Notes under the pieces: generated by a model
Databases searched by the model: none
What the model saw: only the letters and a program-made list of their open reading frames with translations
What the model was told of the DNA's origin: nothing
Part shown: piece by piece, positions 11,927 to 23,262 of the stretch
How positions within the stretch are numbered: position 1 is the stretch's first letter
Layout: every line of letters begins with the position of its first letter
Origin: Panicum virgatum
Taxonomy: Eukaryota; Streptophyta; Magnoliopsida; Poales; Poaceae
Direction of reading: 5' to 3'
Length of the DNA: 64,000 nucleotides
Assembly: GCF_016808335.1 (NCBI RefSeq)
Contig: NC_053146.1
Span: 6,177,015 to 6,241,014 of the forward strand
Program-made: the position numbers and the translations under genes

Positions 11927-12499
11927 GGGAAAAGTCCGATTTACACCTTCGGACTATCACAAAAGTCCGATTTTCGACCTTCAACTGTGAAAGCGGATAA
12001 CAGAGGCCATCCAACTGTTCAAACCAGGCAAATTTAGCCCCTTAGGTGGTTTTCTATTTTATGATAATTAAAAATACTCAATTTTAAACTAAAACAATCA
12101 TAAGTAATTCATTTTAAGTCAAAAAATTATGAAATGAGTATCAAAAGTTTTCTAAAAATTGTCATCAGATCCAATTTTTTATATAATAATTGGTTGCTTG
12201 TAGTTATACCTATTATTTTTGAATAATTAAGATTCAAATGGAGCAATAATAGACATGTTACATTTTTAGCAAAATTTTGGTACTAGTTTCATAGTTTTTG
12301 ATTTAAAATGAATTAATTTTGATTTTTAGATCTAATTAGTTTTTATTTTTTTTTAAAATACAAACCACCTTCGAAACCACCCCTAGGGCCAAATTTGCCC
12401 TGTTTTGACAGTTGGGTGGCGTATGTTGTCCGGTTTCGTAGTTAAAGGTTGAAAATTGAACTTTTGCGATAGTTCGAGAGTGTAAATCGGACTTTTTCT
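11927..12499. mobile_element. Mutator-like MITE, copy 2
   Basis: This 573-bp AT-rich element has long imperfect terminal inverted repeats. The left end reads gggaaaagtccgatttacac; the right end, reverse-complemented, reads agaaaaagtccgatttacac. It is flanked by perfect 9-bp duplications TTCATGTAA at 11918-11926 and 12500-12508. It sits at the same position in its unit as the copy at 2712, so it was duplicated along with the array rather than inserted independently. The right third keeps 'ccaccttcgaaaccacccct', deleted in copy 1. Confidence 0.8.
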
Positions 12500-13178
12500 T
12501 TCATGTAAACAAATAGTGAAGTTGTGTATTTTCTCCGGAAGGAAGACACTAAACTAACCAAAGTGTAACCCAGTCCATGTGACTGAGGCATTGTCCTCCA
12601 AAAGGCAAAAAAGAATGATTCTTTTCACCATCTGGAACTATAATGTCCTCTTGTAAGTTGTAACTTGTAAGGTTATCAATATAACTCCAACTACTCCCAT
12701 ATAAACTGTCCCAATCGACACGCACCCTAAGGGCCTGTTAATACAAGTTACACTTGGTAATACTAACTCCCTAAACCATTTCGATTGGTCCAACAACCTA
12801 CTCCTAGCTAGTGTTATTTATAATACTTTTCCTCTACATGCAATTTAGGTTTTAAGTTCAAATTTCCATGTAAAATAATCAAATTTTCTGGGGTGATAAA
12901 CATTATTTGCTATGTTTTTTTAAAAAAAAGTTAAATTATGTGTTTTATGGTATTTTTTATGATAAGCTTTTGAGTTAAAAGCATAATATTACATTTAAAC
13001 ATGGAGGAAATACCACACTATATTATTTAGGATGTCATCAGAGTCTGCCTCAAGTCGTTGAACAATGCAACAACACTTACGTCGTCTAAGGCTTTTAACT
13101 CGAGTTACCTTCACCTACTCTTGTACAAAAATGAGTTATTGACTCATTTTATCGGTTCCTATCCTCCACATGAGATGG

Positions 13179-13580
13179 TATATAAATGACTTGGGAGGTG
13201 AAGAGAAGGCCGAAAGGTCCCTGAAAAGAACAAAAGGGCTCTCCCACTTCCTAGTGCCAGTGTCTTGCCGCCGATGATGCATTGGTTTTGAAAGATCATG
13301 TTGTGGCATTGCATCTTGTGGTGCCCTTAGCTAGCCACGCTCATGATCTCAGGTGTTCTGTGTATGTGTGGCAAATAAACGATTCACCCACCACATGCTT
13401 GGCGAGTTGCAGCAAACAATCCAACATCAGCCTCAGCGAGGGCGTAGCATGCAAAACATATGTACCCAACTGTGAGTTTTGGATGTGCCATGCATCCAAA
13501 CATTACTTTAGGCTTGGGAGGCAACGGAGGAAGGTAACGTGGATCCATGCGCGATCGAAGGTAATCCTGTTGAACTGTGA
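13179..13580 (+). ncRNA. putative PHAS unit 10 (class B, long form), site 13509-13530
   Basis: TATATAA at 13179 follows 'atgagttattgactcattttat'. The leader contains 'gaaagatcatg' and 'gcctcagcgagggc'. The site is taggcttgggaggcaacgga at 13509, then 'aacgtggatccatgcgcgat'. Spacing is 330 bp. About 180 bp beyond the site the unit is broken by the LTR insertion at 13714. Confidence 0.45.
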
Positions 13581-14281
13581 GTTGCTCAATCATGGTCGAA
13601 TGAGCAGGTGGGGACAGTGAGTCCTCCCGCCAGAGGCGGACGGCTTCAATAAGTACCTGCAGTTTGCTTCAAAAAAAAAGTACCAGTTTCCTAGCTTTTT
13701 AGAGTGATCAAATTGTTGACACCCAAAATTGGCACACAACAGGTTTGCTGGACAACTTGGGCAGACCGGTCAGACCTGTCGTGGAAACCAGTCAGACCGG
13801 ACAAGACAAGTTTGTCATATTGTAAATTGGACTTCACCACTACGTAGATCTCGTCGAGACAATCGAAATGCATATATAGAACGTCCAATTTGGACTCCGG
13901 ATGAGAAAGTTATGCCTCCCAGAAGACCTGCACCCCGGTCTGATCGGTCAGACCGGTCCAGGGGCGGTCAGACCGGTTCGGAGACCGGTCAGACCAGTCC
14001 AAAACGCCCAATTAGAGTTAGGAGTTGTATTTTGACACGAGATTTATAAGGGTTTCGACTCCTAATGGGTACAGACCACCCCACCCTATAAATATAAAGG
14101 GTTACGGCCGATTGAGACACATCCAATCGAATCAATCTACTACTCTTTACCTTTCAAATCCTAATTCTCTTCCAACCTCGACATGCTATTCGTCTATTGA
14201 TCTCCACGACCAGAGATGGCATCCTAAGACTTGCTGGTCAACCTAGGGCACGTCCGGCGACGTTCACACCCCGACGGGTAA

Positions 14282-15012
14282 TGGGGACATGGGTTCCCGA
14301 TCTTCCGTCAGGTTCTGGATAACTCTCGTTGTAGGCGGAGCGAGACACACCGATCCGGCTACAGATCCTAAGACCCGAATCCAGCAATCTTAGCACCACA
14401 ACTCCTCTGGTTATCAACCGTGTCACAACCCGGTTGACCTCGCCAAGAAGGCTAATCCCTGCAAGCGCAAAGAAGAACACAAGCAAGAACTCGAAAGAAC
14501 GCAGCTCAATTGAAGTGACTCTGCAGATGAAAGATTAATCTTAAGTTGGGGTCTCACAAACCGACACGGCGGCGAAACTATTCTCGACAGAATAATCTAA
14601 GCAAAACCCAAGTAACCTAATGGCGGCTGCTATGTATATAGAAGAGAGAGGCTAGGGGGGCGGCCAAGGGGGTGGCCGAGCAACCCTAGGGAGTACAAGG
14701 CCTTCGGGCCCAAAAACTGGCGTCGCTGCATCCAGGCAGATTCTTGTCGTCATATTGTTTTGATGATTCCCATCGACTTCGAGCATATTTTGATATGGGA
14801 TCAGTTGGGTTGGAAAGCTTATCTCCTTAGCTTTCCAACGATATATAGAACGTCCAAAACGGAGCCCATATGTGGCCTGGGCGTCCGTTTTCGTGAGGCC
14901 TGCTCCTGCAGTCCGAACCGGACTCGCGAATAAATCGGAGTTCAATGTGGATTGGGCTTTGAACTCTATCTTCGCTTGGGCCTTGGTCATATGCGTATTG
15001 GTCATGTCCTCA
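14282..15012 (-). repeat. 3' LTR of the nested gypsy element
   Basis: This 731-bp direct repeat matches 17557-18287. It contains the last part of the protease-containing open frame, which ends at 14652, so that frame runs from the interior into the LTR. On the minus strand the polypurine tract lies immediately upstream of its start. Confidence 0.8.
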
Positions 15013-16379
15013 TCATTCTCCCCTTCTTGGTTTTGAGTCGTCCTCGACTCAAAGTCGCTGATGCTTGCGGAAGTAGTTGTTCCCATTCTTGACATGATCC
15101 TGCGTTGCTCCCTTTCTTGAAATTGAACCTGTTGTGACAAAACAAACAAAGAAGAAGAAGAGGAACTCTGCGTGATAGGATTAGTCTTAAAATAGCCCTC
15201 TTTTTCATCAAATTGTTGCACAGCAAAAGGAGATTTCAGATTTGAACACATATAAACACGATGCACCATGTACTCTCCTTTACAATTATAATTGCCAATA
15301 AAGTGATATGTACATCGAGATAACCATGGCAATCCAACACATTTAAATTTCTCCTCCAAACTACTAAGTGCACACAAAGTATCAAACTCTATATAACCCA
15401 AAGTATTTAAAGAAGAAAACAATTTCCTTTCATCCTTTTCTGTAGCAATTGGAATCAAATGTTTATTTTTAGCATAAGTCTTTGGTTCCAAAACAAAAGG
15501 ATCAGTTTCCTTCACAAGTTGTGGCACAGGGATAAACATAGAACTATCACACAACTCTTCTTTATCACAAAAATCAGTAGAATATTTATCATGTGACAAA
15601 GTCAATTCAGATTTGGTATCCACTAAATGTTGCTCTATTATAGCATGAGTGGTGGACAATTTCAGCACATCAAGAGAGCTCTTACCTGAGACAATTACCT
15701 GTTCATTCTCTATCACTTTGTCTTCTGTTTTAGATACATGCTGCAAAATATTAGGTCCAATAGAAGACAAAGCGATATCTTTAATTTGTACAAAATCAGA
15801 TTTAGAGGAAGGCACTGTAACATCTGAAATAATCCATTCTTTTCTAAAAGGCTCATTCTTTCTTCTCTCTGCTCTTTTAAGATCGGCTTCTAAAATTTCA
15901 GTTGTGGTCATAGATTTAAGTGTAATTTTTCTACCATTGTAGTTGAAAGAATATCTATTTACAACCTTTTTATGTACCACATTATTTATATTAATCCATG
16001 ACGTTCCTAGCAATAAATGACATGCTTGCATGGGTACTATATCAAAATCAGCACTACTCTTGTAAAAACCAATGCTAAATTCAATATGTGCAAATTCAGT
16101 TACCTTAATCTTATCGTAAGAATTTACCCATTGCATGTAGTATGGATGTGGATGTGGCTTTGTGGTCAGACCAAGCTTCTCGACCAGCTCTAAACTTGCA
16201 AGGTTGTTGCAAGTCTCACCATCAATGATGACTCGGCAACGTCGTTCCATCACGGCAAAGAAAGTCTGGAACAAATTGTTGAATTGATTTTGCTCCCCTT
16301 TCTCCATTTGAGAACTCAACACTCGTTGAGCAATCTCAGTGTTTCCTGACATTGTTAGTAAGTAGACAAGAGAAAACAC
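14652..16379 (-). pseudogene. gypsy protease-like (retropepsin) polyprotein fragment
   Basis: This 575-codon minus-strand frame holds, near residues 46-135, 'RRCRVIIDGETCNNLASLELVEKLGL' split over a retropepsin fold pattern, then 'PHPHPYYMQW', 'FSIGFYKSSADFDIVPMQ' and 'CHLLLGTSW'. This matches the aspartic-protease segment of plant Ty3/gypsy polyproteins, where the catalytic Asp is in 'IIDGG/DS'; here the motif reads IIDGET. Residues after about 150 lose similarity to known pol domains, and the C-terminal 120 or so codons are LTR sequence. No RT, RNase H or integrase follows. The upstream Gag is absent, and the frame starts only about 40 codons before the protease. I regard it as a remnant kept open by chance or recency, not a host gene. 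Confidence 0.6.
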
Positions 16380-17556
16380 AAAAGGTTATCCCTATCAACT
16401 ACTATATGTGGATGTGGATGTGGATGGTGGAAACACAATCTTGCACGTCTTACCAAGCTCTTACAAGTGTTCTTACCAATGCAAAGCAGAGGATGGTACA
16501 GCTGGTGGCTGGTTCGTGATACCTGTGAGGAAGTGGTACCAAGATTGCAAGATCCTCTGGGTGTACTGATCTGAAGTAATATGTGGAGCTTCGGGGGGCT
16601 TTATTTATTAGAAGGATTAGCACAATTGAAAATCAGATAGCAAAAATTGAATAAATATCCAAAGTACTTATCAATGTTGCTGGCCTAAACGTGTTCCTAG
16701 AACTAGTTCAAGCAAGCAAGCGACATATACCAAGCACAAAGGACACAAAAGGATGCAAGCAATTCTATTTTTTTTTCTTTTTTTTGTGCGGCTCTTTTTT
16801 ATGCACTTGCCTTTTTCTTTCTTTTTTTTCTATTCAAAAGTGCCACAAGAGCAAGAGACAACTCCACACTATCACAAAATTGTTGTCTGTAAATTACAGA
16901 TTTGCTACACAAACTTATACAGGCTGTTTGACAAATTTAGAGACCTCAAACACGAAAACTTACAACACGAAAGTTGTAGATCCTCCTTTTCTCTTTCTTT
17001 GCAATTTATGGAAAGTCTCTTTTGGATAAAGGAAGTAGAAGATATTGACCCCGAAATACAGACTACTCAGAAATTTCTGGGTCACCAACAGATTGACTTC
17101 CAATACAGATTAGGCGCAGATAACTACGTTTTATGGAATTCTCACAATTGATAAAGTTGTAGATAATTTCACAAGCTTTCCAGAAAGTACTAGAACACAA
17201 AAATACGAGTTCGTATGCGAGAGATATCAACAAAATACCGAACTGGACAGAGACAAGTCCGAACCGGACGTGATGACGGAATGGAAAAGGACACGGTGAC
17301 ACGATGCAAAACTCAAACCAATCTAAGAACTCGATCTAAACCAGCAACAAGACCACGACTATGGACACAAACTCAATGATGCGGACTCCGATATCAAAAT
17401 ATGCAATGGCTTAAAAGGGCTAATGGGATGGGAAAACAGCACGAACACAAAATTCTCTAGGGCTTTTTGGTGGACTGTGGGACAATGGCGAAATTGATGA
17501 AACTAAAGATAGATGTGAAACCTGACAGTAAACCTGAGTCTCTGAATACCAAATAA

Positions 17557-18287
17557 TGGGGATGTGGGTTCCCGATCTTCCGTCAGGTTCTGGATAACTC
17601 TCGTTGTAGGCGGAGCGAGACACACCGATCCGGCTACAGATCCTAAGACCCGAATCCAGCAATCTTAGCACCACAACTCCTCTGGTTATCAACCGTGTCA
17701 CAACCCGGTTGACCTCGCCAAGAAGGCTAATCCCTGCAAGCGCAACGAAGAACACAAGCAAGAACTCGAAAGAACGCAGCTCAATTGAAGTGACTCTGCA
17801 GATGAAAGATTAATCTCAAGTTGGGGTCTCACAAACCGACACGGCGGCGAAACTGTTCTCGACAGAATAATCTAAGCAAAACCCAAGTAACCTAATGGCG
17901 GCTGCTATGTATATAGAAGAGAGAGGCTAGGGGGGCGGCCAAGGGGGTGGCCGAGCAACCCTAGGGAGTACAAGGCCTTCGGGCCCAAAAACTGGCGTCG
18001 CTGCATCCAGGCAGATTCTTGTCGTCATGTTGTTTCGACTATTCCCATTGACTCCGAGCGTATTTTGATATGGGATCAGTTGGGTTGGAAAGCTTATCTC
18101 CTTATCTTTCCAACGATATATAGAACGCCCAAAACGGAGCCCGTATGTGGCCTGGGCGTGCGTTTTCGTGAGGCCTGCTCCTGCAGTCGGAACCAGACTC
18201 GCGAATAAATCGGACTTCAATGTGGATTGGGCTTTGAACTCTATCTTCGCTTGGGCCTTGGTCATATGCGTATTGGTCATGTCCTCA
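17557..18287 (-). repeat. 5' LTR of the nested gypsy element
   Basis: This 731-bp repeat is the partner of 14282-15012. Most differences between the two fall in the 18025-18065 stretch. The primer-binding-site-like sequence lies just to its left on the + strand ('gagtctctgaatacca', about 17537-17552). Confidence 0.8.
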
Positions 18288-18752
18288 TAAACGGGGTCCC
18301 TCCCGGGCGAGAGTTTCGACGGCCTTTGCTAGTTTGCTTGTAAACTAGTCGTTCTTCGTCACGTAAGCATGTTGGTTATCCTTTGCTGGTTTGCTTGTAA
18401 ACCTCACCGTCTTTCACCACGTAAGTGTGATAGTTATCCCTCGAGATGACCGATTCCGGCGAAACCCTAGAGAACCGGTACGACCAGTCTGTTCTAGCGG
18501 TCTTACCGGTCTGCGCGGCCTAGCTGCTCTTCGGTCTGTTTGCGACACGCATGCTCGAGTGCTCTCGTGTGTTGACCGAAATCTGCGTCAACACAAATAT
18601 CATGCATAGTTATTTGTGATGTGCTGCCCTACTTCTCAATGCAACAACACCTACGTCGTCTTTTAAATTTTAACTCGAGTTACCTTCACCTACTCTTGTA
18701 CATATATGAGTTGACTCATTTTATATTGGTTCCTATCCTCCACATGAGACGG

Positions 18753-18975
18753 TATATAAATGACTTGGGAGGTGAAGAGAAGGCCGAAGGTGCATGAAAA
18801 GAACAAAAGGGCTCTCATCTCTTCCAAGCCTCAGCGAGAGCAGCATGCCAAACTTACCCAACTGTGAGTTCTGGATGTGCCATGCCATCCAAACACAACT
18901 TTTGGCTTGGGAGGCAACGGAGGAAGGTAACGTTGAGTTGCCATGCGCGATCAAATGTAATCCTTTTGAACTTTG
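18753..18975 (+). ncRNA. putative PHAS unit 11 (class B, short form), site 18902-18923
   Basis: TATATAAA at 18753 follows 'catatatgagttgactcatt' (a shortened dyad). The site is ttggcttgggaggcaacgga at 18902, where the first position pair is altered. The same internal deletion as in unit 3 is present, and the 3' box is decayed ('aacgttgagttgccatgcgc'). Confidence 0.4.
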
Positions 18976-19504
18976 AGTTGCTCAATCATGGACTCATGGT
19001 CGATTGAGAAAGTGGCGACAGTGAGTCCTCCCGCCAGAGGCAGACGGCTTCAATATATAAATACCAGTTGTCTAGCTCTAGAGTGATTAAATATGATGCT
19101 AGCCATAACCATCACTGAGTCCGATGAGATGAGCTATTTCGGATAGGGAAAACACATCATATTTGTTTGCTCTCAAGAGAAAAAACAAAATACACTCCTG
19201 AAAAATTTACAAAAAACTATGATATTTTCTCGCTTCTTGTTTTGACCAATGACATGACATCATGTTCTTTTTCATGTATTGCCTCCTAACGCAGGCTATA
19301 ACAGAAGCAAAGCACTACTATTCGCCATCCTTCTTTCTTCGAAAGGACATTCTACAACAATAAGAAGAACTCTTGTGGGGTTGCTAATATAAGTCCAACT
19401 ACTCCAACAATTCGTCATGATCAACATCCTGTTGGGTTTCTAATACAAGTCACACTTTTCCAGCTCTTCTGTATTTGAGCTATTGACTCATTTAATTTGT
19501 TATC

Positions 19505-19710
19505 ATCTCAAAGGGGGTATATACACAAATGTCTTGGAAGGTAAAGAATAGGGAACCAAAAAAGAACAAAAATGTGCCCGTTGTTAGTCCTTGCCTCTCA
19601 AGGCGTTGCCTTTTGAGAGATCATGCTAAGTTTTGGATCTTGAAAATTAACTTCCACACGTGTTTAAACAAACAGAAGACAAATATTATTAGAGGCCACA
19701 TCGGACCCAA
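19505..19710 (+). ncRNA. class C unit lacking the site (duplicate of 4765)
   Basis: 'gggggtatatacacaaatg' at 19505-19530 is the core promoter. 'ttttgagagatcatgct' is kept, but the sequence then reads 'aagttttggatcttgaaaat' and has no miR2118-like site. Near identity with 4765-4960 shows that loss of the site predates the duplication. Confidence 0.4.
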
Positions 19711-20047
19711 TTAAAATATTTTGGAAGAACTAAGTGAGCTGAAGTCATGTTTAGGTGTCAATGGACAAAGTGAATTGCTCAAGGTAGTAAATCTGATTTT
19801 TTTTCTAAAAAAAAGAAAAGCCTACAACAATTCCCTTGGCCTACTAAATAAAATTAAAGGACTATGGCAACCCGCATGAGCCGGCTAGGCACAGCCCACT
19901 CATTCCCCATCATATATCTCTCCTGCTCTTCCAAGATCATCCTACCATCAAGTGGAGTTCCTAATAAGTCTCACTTTATTACCTACTCTTTTGTAGGTGT
20001 TATAAACTCACTTTTTGGCTATTATTATTCTTACGGGTAGAGGGTAG

Positions 20048-20215
20048 TATATATATGGAATATGATGAGTATATAAAAGAAATAGACCAGAGAGTTCCAG
20101 TTGTTGTGCCCCACAAGGCACTATTCTTGAGAGATCATGCTGCTAGGTGGTTTAGGCATGGAAGGCAACAGGAGCATGTCACATGGATCCAAGCGATCGC
20201 TAACATGATTGTCCT
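20048..20215 (+). ncRNA. putative PHAS unit 12 (class A), site 20153-20174
   Basis: TATATATAT at 20048 and 'gagtatataaaagaaataga' lead to 'cttgagagatcatgct' and the site taggcatggaaggcaacagg at 20153. The 3' box is 'gtcacatggatccaagcgat'. This is the duplicate of unit 4, without the solo LTR, so its upstream block is intact. Confidence 0.5.
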
Positions 20216-21164
20216 TGTAAATTCGTAGTTCTATAAATGGCCTAAGAGAGAAACAACATAATTCCACCTACTTGAGGTCCTACCCAGTGCGCTCGTCCCT
20301 ACACTTTAGGTAGGTCAAGCTGGCCTGCTTGAACCATCTGCATCTGGAGCTGCCTTACCGGCTTCATCATGTGCTCAAGTAGATCCTTGACGAAGTGATT
20401 CTCTCAGACATTCAGAGCAGTGGCTTCTTGTTGCGTGCAAAGTTTATAATCCTGCTGGCTCGTGGGTCGAACATATGGAGTTTATGCGATGAAGATCCCA
20501 TTCCGAATATGTGCCAACGAGCTAGGACATGAATAAGGTCCTGATTAACAAGATCACAATTTGACCAATCATACCTAAGAAATATACTAATTTTCATTGT
20601 ACCAACCTGCCCAATTTTAGCGTCGGTAAAAGTTGTACGTTTCCAAAAAAGAGAGTGTTAGTAAAAAGTTATTGTCTTTTTTTTGTTGGGAGCATATGTT
20701 TTAGCTAACCACTGTGCTCGTAGAGCAAGAAGGCTCACCATTCTTTTTTTACACATGTTCTTAATCATTTTCTGTTGCGTTGTAATTATTTGCCGAGTGG
20801 ACAATCATTCAGCTGTACTGTATGAGTTTAATAGAATGGGTGCGTTCGATAGAAAAGCACAACATATGTATTCCTTTTTCTGAATTATTTTCTCGCTTCT
20901 TCTTCCTACCAATTACACATGTAAATTTACTTACTGGGCCTCCCTTTTGCCTCCTAATAATGGACTATAAGAGAACCAAAGCATGACTCAGCCCATATGA
21001 CTGAGGCATTATTGGCTGACAGAGCATTGGTCCAAAATCATCCTGACATCAAGTGGAGTTCTTAATAAATCTCACTTTACCTACTTTTCTATGAGTTATA
21101 AACTCATTTTTGGGCCTCTAAAAGAACTCATTTTGGGGGGAATTATTGCTCTCAAGGGTGCTAC

Positions 21165-21345
21165 ATATATAGATGTCGTGGAATGCGACGAATATATATA
21201 AAAGAAACAAAAAAAGGGAGCTAGTTCCAAGTTGTGTTCCATAAGGCATTGTTCTTGAGAGATCATGCTAGCTAGGTGGTTTAGGCTTGGGAGGCAACAG
21301 GAGCAGATCACATGGATCCAAGCGATTGCTAACGTGATGCTTGTT
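21165..21345 (+). ncRNA. putative PHAS unit 13 (class A), site 21282-21303
   Basis: The dyad ATGAGTTATAAACTCAT precedes ATATATAG at 21165. The site is taggcttgggaggcaacagg at 21282, then 'gatcacatggatccaagcga' and 'ttgctaacgtgat'. Spacing of 117 bp is identical to its duplicate, unit 5. Confidence 0.5.
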
Positions 21346-21594
21346 GAAAATCTGTTGTTCTAAATTGCCCAAGAGAGCTCGCACAACAAGTGGTCCTACT
21401 CGAGACCCTATCCAGTGTACACAGTCAAGCTTGAAGATCCCATTGTAAATATCCGCCAAGGAGCCGGGGCTTTTCTGGTAGTGTGTTACGTACTCCCTTT
21501 AAAAAATATGATAAGTCTATTAGGATCAACAAGATCTTGAAGAAGATCAGAATTTGACTAGCAGTACCTTAAAAATATAAAATGAAAATGCTTA

Positions 21595-21825
21595 CTCCCC
21601 CGTCCCTAAATATCTGTCATTCTCGCTTCTCGAAAAATGACTTTGATTAATTTTATATAAAATAATATTAACATTTATGATACATATTGATATCATTAGA
21701 TAGATCTTTAAATCTATTTTTAACAAATTTATTTGGAGATACAAATGTTGCACGTGTTTTCTATAAATCTAGTCAAACTTGTGACACGAAAATCAAAAAT
21801 GACGTTTGATAAGGGACAGAGGGAG
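21595..21825. mobile_element. Stowaway-type MITE
   Basis: The element is flanked by TA dinucleotides (21593-21594, 21826-21827). Its ends are ctcccccgtccctaaatatc and, at the right, 'gggacagagggag', which are inverted repeats of the CTCCCTCCGTCCC type. The interior is AT rich and non-coding. The paralogous stretch near 8385 lacks it together with some flanking sequence. Confidence 0.7.
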
Positions 21826-22257
21826 TACATGTTAGGGAAATATTTTTACTATGAATCTAGTAATACTCATGTTGTGTTCTCATTTCTCAATCTAGTAATA
21901 CATGTTAGCCACAATATTTTTTTGAAGTGGGAAGATTGCCAAAAGAGGAAACTATGATTAGTAACTTTCCCTAAAAAGAGCGGCCATACAGCGGGCCTAA
22001 CTTACGGCCGACCGTACGTTAGCCAGGTCCATTTTTATGATAATCTAATGAGTTAAAAGCATATTAATACATTTAAAACTAGAGGAAATACCACACGATA
22101 TTATTTTAGGATGGCCGAGTCCGCCTCACGTCGTTGAACCTACTTCTCAATGCAACAACACACCGTACGTCTGAGGCTTTTAACTCGAGTTACCTTCACC
22201 TACTCTTGTACATATATGAGTTATTGACTCATTTTGGTTCCTATCCTCCTCCACATG

Positions 22258-22710
22258 ATATAGTATACAAATGACTTGGGAGGTGAAGAAGGTCGAAGGT
22301 GCATGAAAAGAACAAAAAGGGTTCCTACTTCCCCAGTGCCAGTGCCCTGCTGCTGATGGTGCCCGCATTAGTTTTGAAAGATCATGGTGGGGCATTGCAT
22401 CTTGTGTGATGTTGTTGTAGTAACTGTATATGTAGGTTTAGGCCACGTTCAGTTTGTTCCCTTAGCTAGCCACGCTCATGGTCTCAGATGTTCTTTGTAT
22501 GTGTGGCAAATAAACGCCACCACATGCTGGGCGAGTTACAGCACAATAAACAATCCAACATCAAGCCTCAACGATGGCAGTATAACTTACCCAACTGGGA
22601 GTTCTGGATGTGCCATGCATCCAAACTCAAGTACACAACTTTAGGCTTGGGAGGCAACGGAGGAAGGTAACGTGGATCCATGCGCGATCGAAGGTAATCC
22701 TGTTGAACTG
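22258..22710 (+). ncRNA. putative PHAS unit 14 (class B, long form), site 22642-22663
   Basis: ATATAGTATAC at 22258 follows 'atgagttattgactcatttt'. The leader contains 'gaaagatcatgg'. The site is taggcttgggaggcaacgga at 22642, then 'aacgtggatccatgcgcgat'. TATA-to-site spacing of 384 bp matches unit 6 (390 bp). Confidence 0.45.
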
Positions 22711-23262
22711 TGAGTTGCTCAACCATGGTCGAAGGAGCAGTTGGCGACACTGAGTTCTCCCGCCAGAGGCATAAGGCTTCAATTAGTACCAGTTGCCTAG
22801 CTTTTTTTAGGGATCAAATATGATGTATAGTTATTTGTGAGGTGCTAGCGATAACCATCACTGATTCCGATGAGATGAGCTATTTTGGATAGGGAAAACA
22901 CATCATATTTGCTTGCTCTCAAGAGAAGAAAAAAAACATAGTACACTCCTGAAAAATTTACAAAAATTGTGGTATTTTCTCGCTTCTTATTTTGACCAAT
23001 GACATCTTCATGACATCATGTTATTTTTCATGTATTGCCTCCTAACACAGGCTATAATGGAACCAAAGCATGACCCAGCCCATTTGATCAGGGCATTGTT
23101 TGACCGAGTGTTCTACTATTCGCCATCCTTCCAAAAGGAGATTCTACACTTCCATACGTCGTCATATGATCAACACTCCTGTTGGGTTTCTAATATAAGT
23201 CACACTTTACCATTTCTTTTATAGTTGAGTTATGAACTCATTTATTACCTTCCTCAATGGTG

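Larger units (their letters stand above)
14282..18287 (-). mobile_element. nested, internally deleted Ty3/gypsy-type LTR retrotransposon
   Basis: Two direct repeats of 731 bp each (14282-15012 and 17557-18287) bound a 2.5 kb interior. On the minus strand they run TGAGGACATGACC to CCCCA. A purine-rich tract (minus strand 'gaaggggagaatga') abuts the 14282-15012 copy, making that the 3' LTR. A TGGTATTCAGAGAC-like primer-binding site, related to the initiator-Met tRNA complement, abuts the other copy. The flanking duplication appears to be only TAA (14279-14281, 18288-18290), so the original 5-bp duplication may have mutated. A hand count gives about 19 differences between the LTRs (about 2.6 %). 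Only a protease-like coding fragment is left: no reverse transcriptase, RNase H or integrase. The element is non-autonomous. Confidence 0.8.
13714..18593. mobile_element. solo LTR (about 870 bp) split by a nested gypsy element
   Basis: The outer ends are TGTTGACACCC at 13714 and GCGTCAACA ending at 18593, flanked by perfect 5-bp duplications CAAAT (13709-13713, 18594-18598). The paralogous empty sites read 'gatcaaatatgatgcatagt' (9340 region) and similar at 22815. Removing the nested element at 14282-18287 leaves about 870 bp with no internal domain, which fits a solo LTR. It carries repeated GGTCAGACCGGT-like motifs around 13760-14000 and a TATA-like 'ccctataaatataaaggg' near 14085, consistent with an LTR promoter. 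Neither the orientation nor the family could be assigned. Confidence 0.7.

Noticed and set aside
2400..21280. The reverse complement of the 'gagagatcatgct' leader resembles the 3' part of miR167
   Set aside because: Only about ten positions match, the 5' seed part does not, and no foldback arm is visible.
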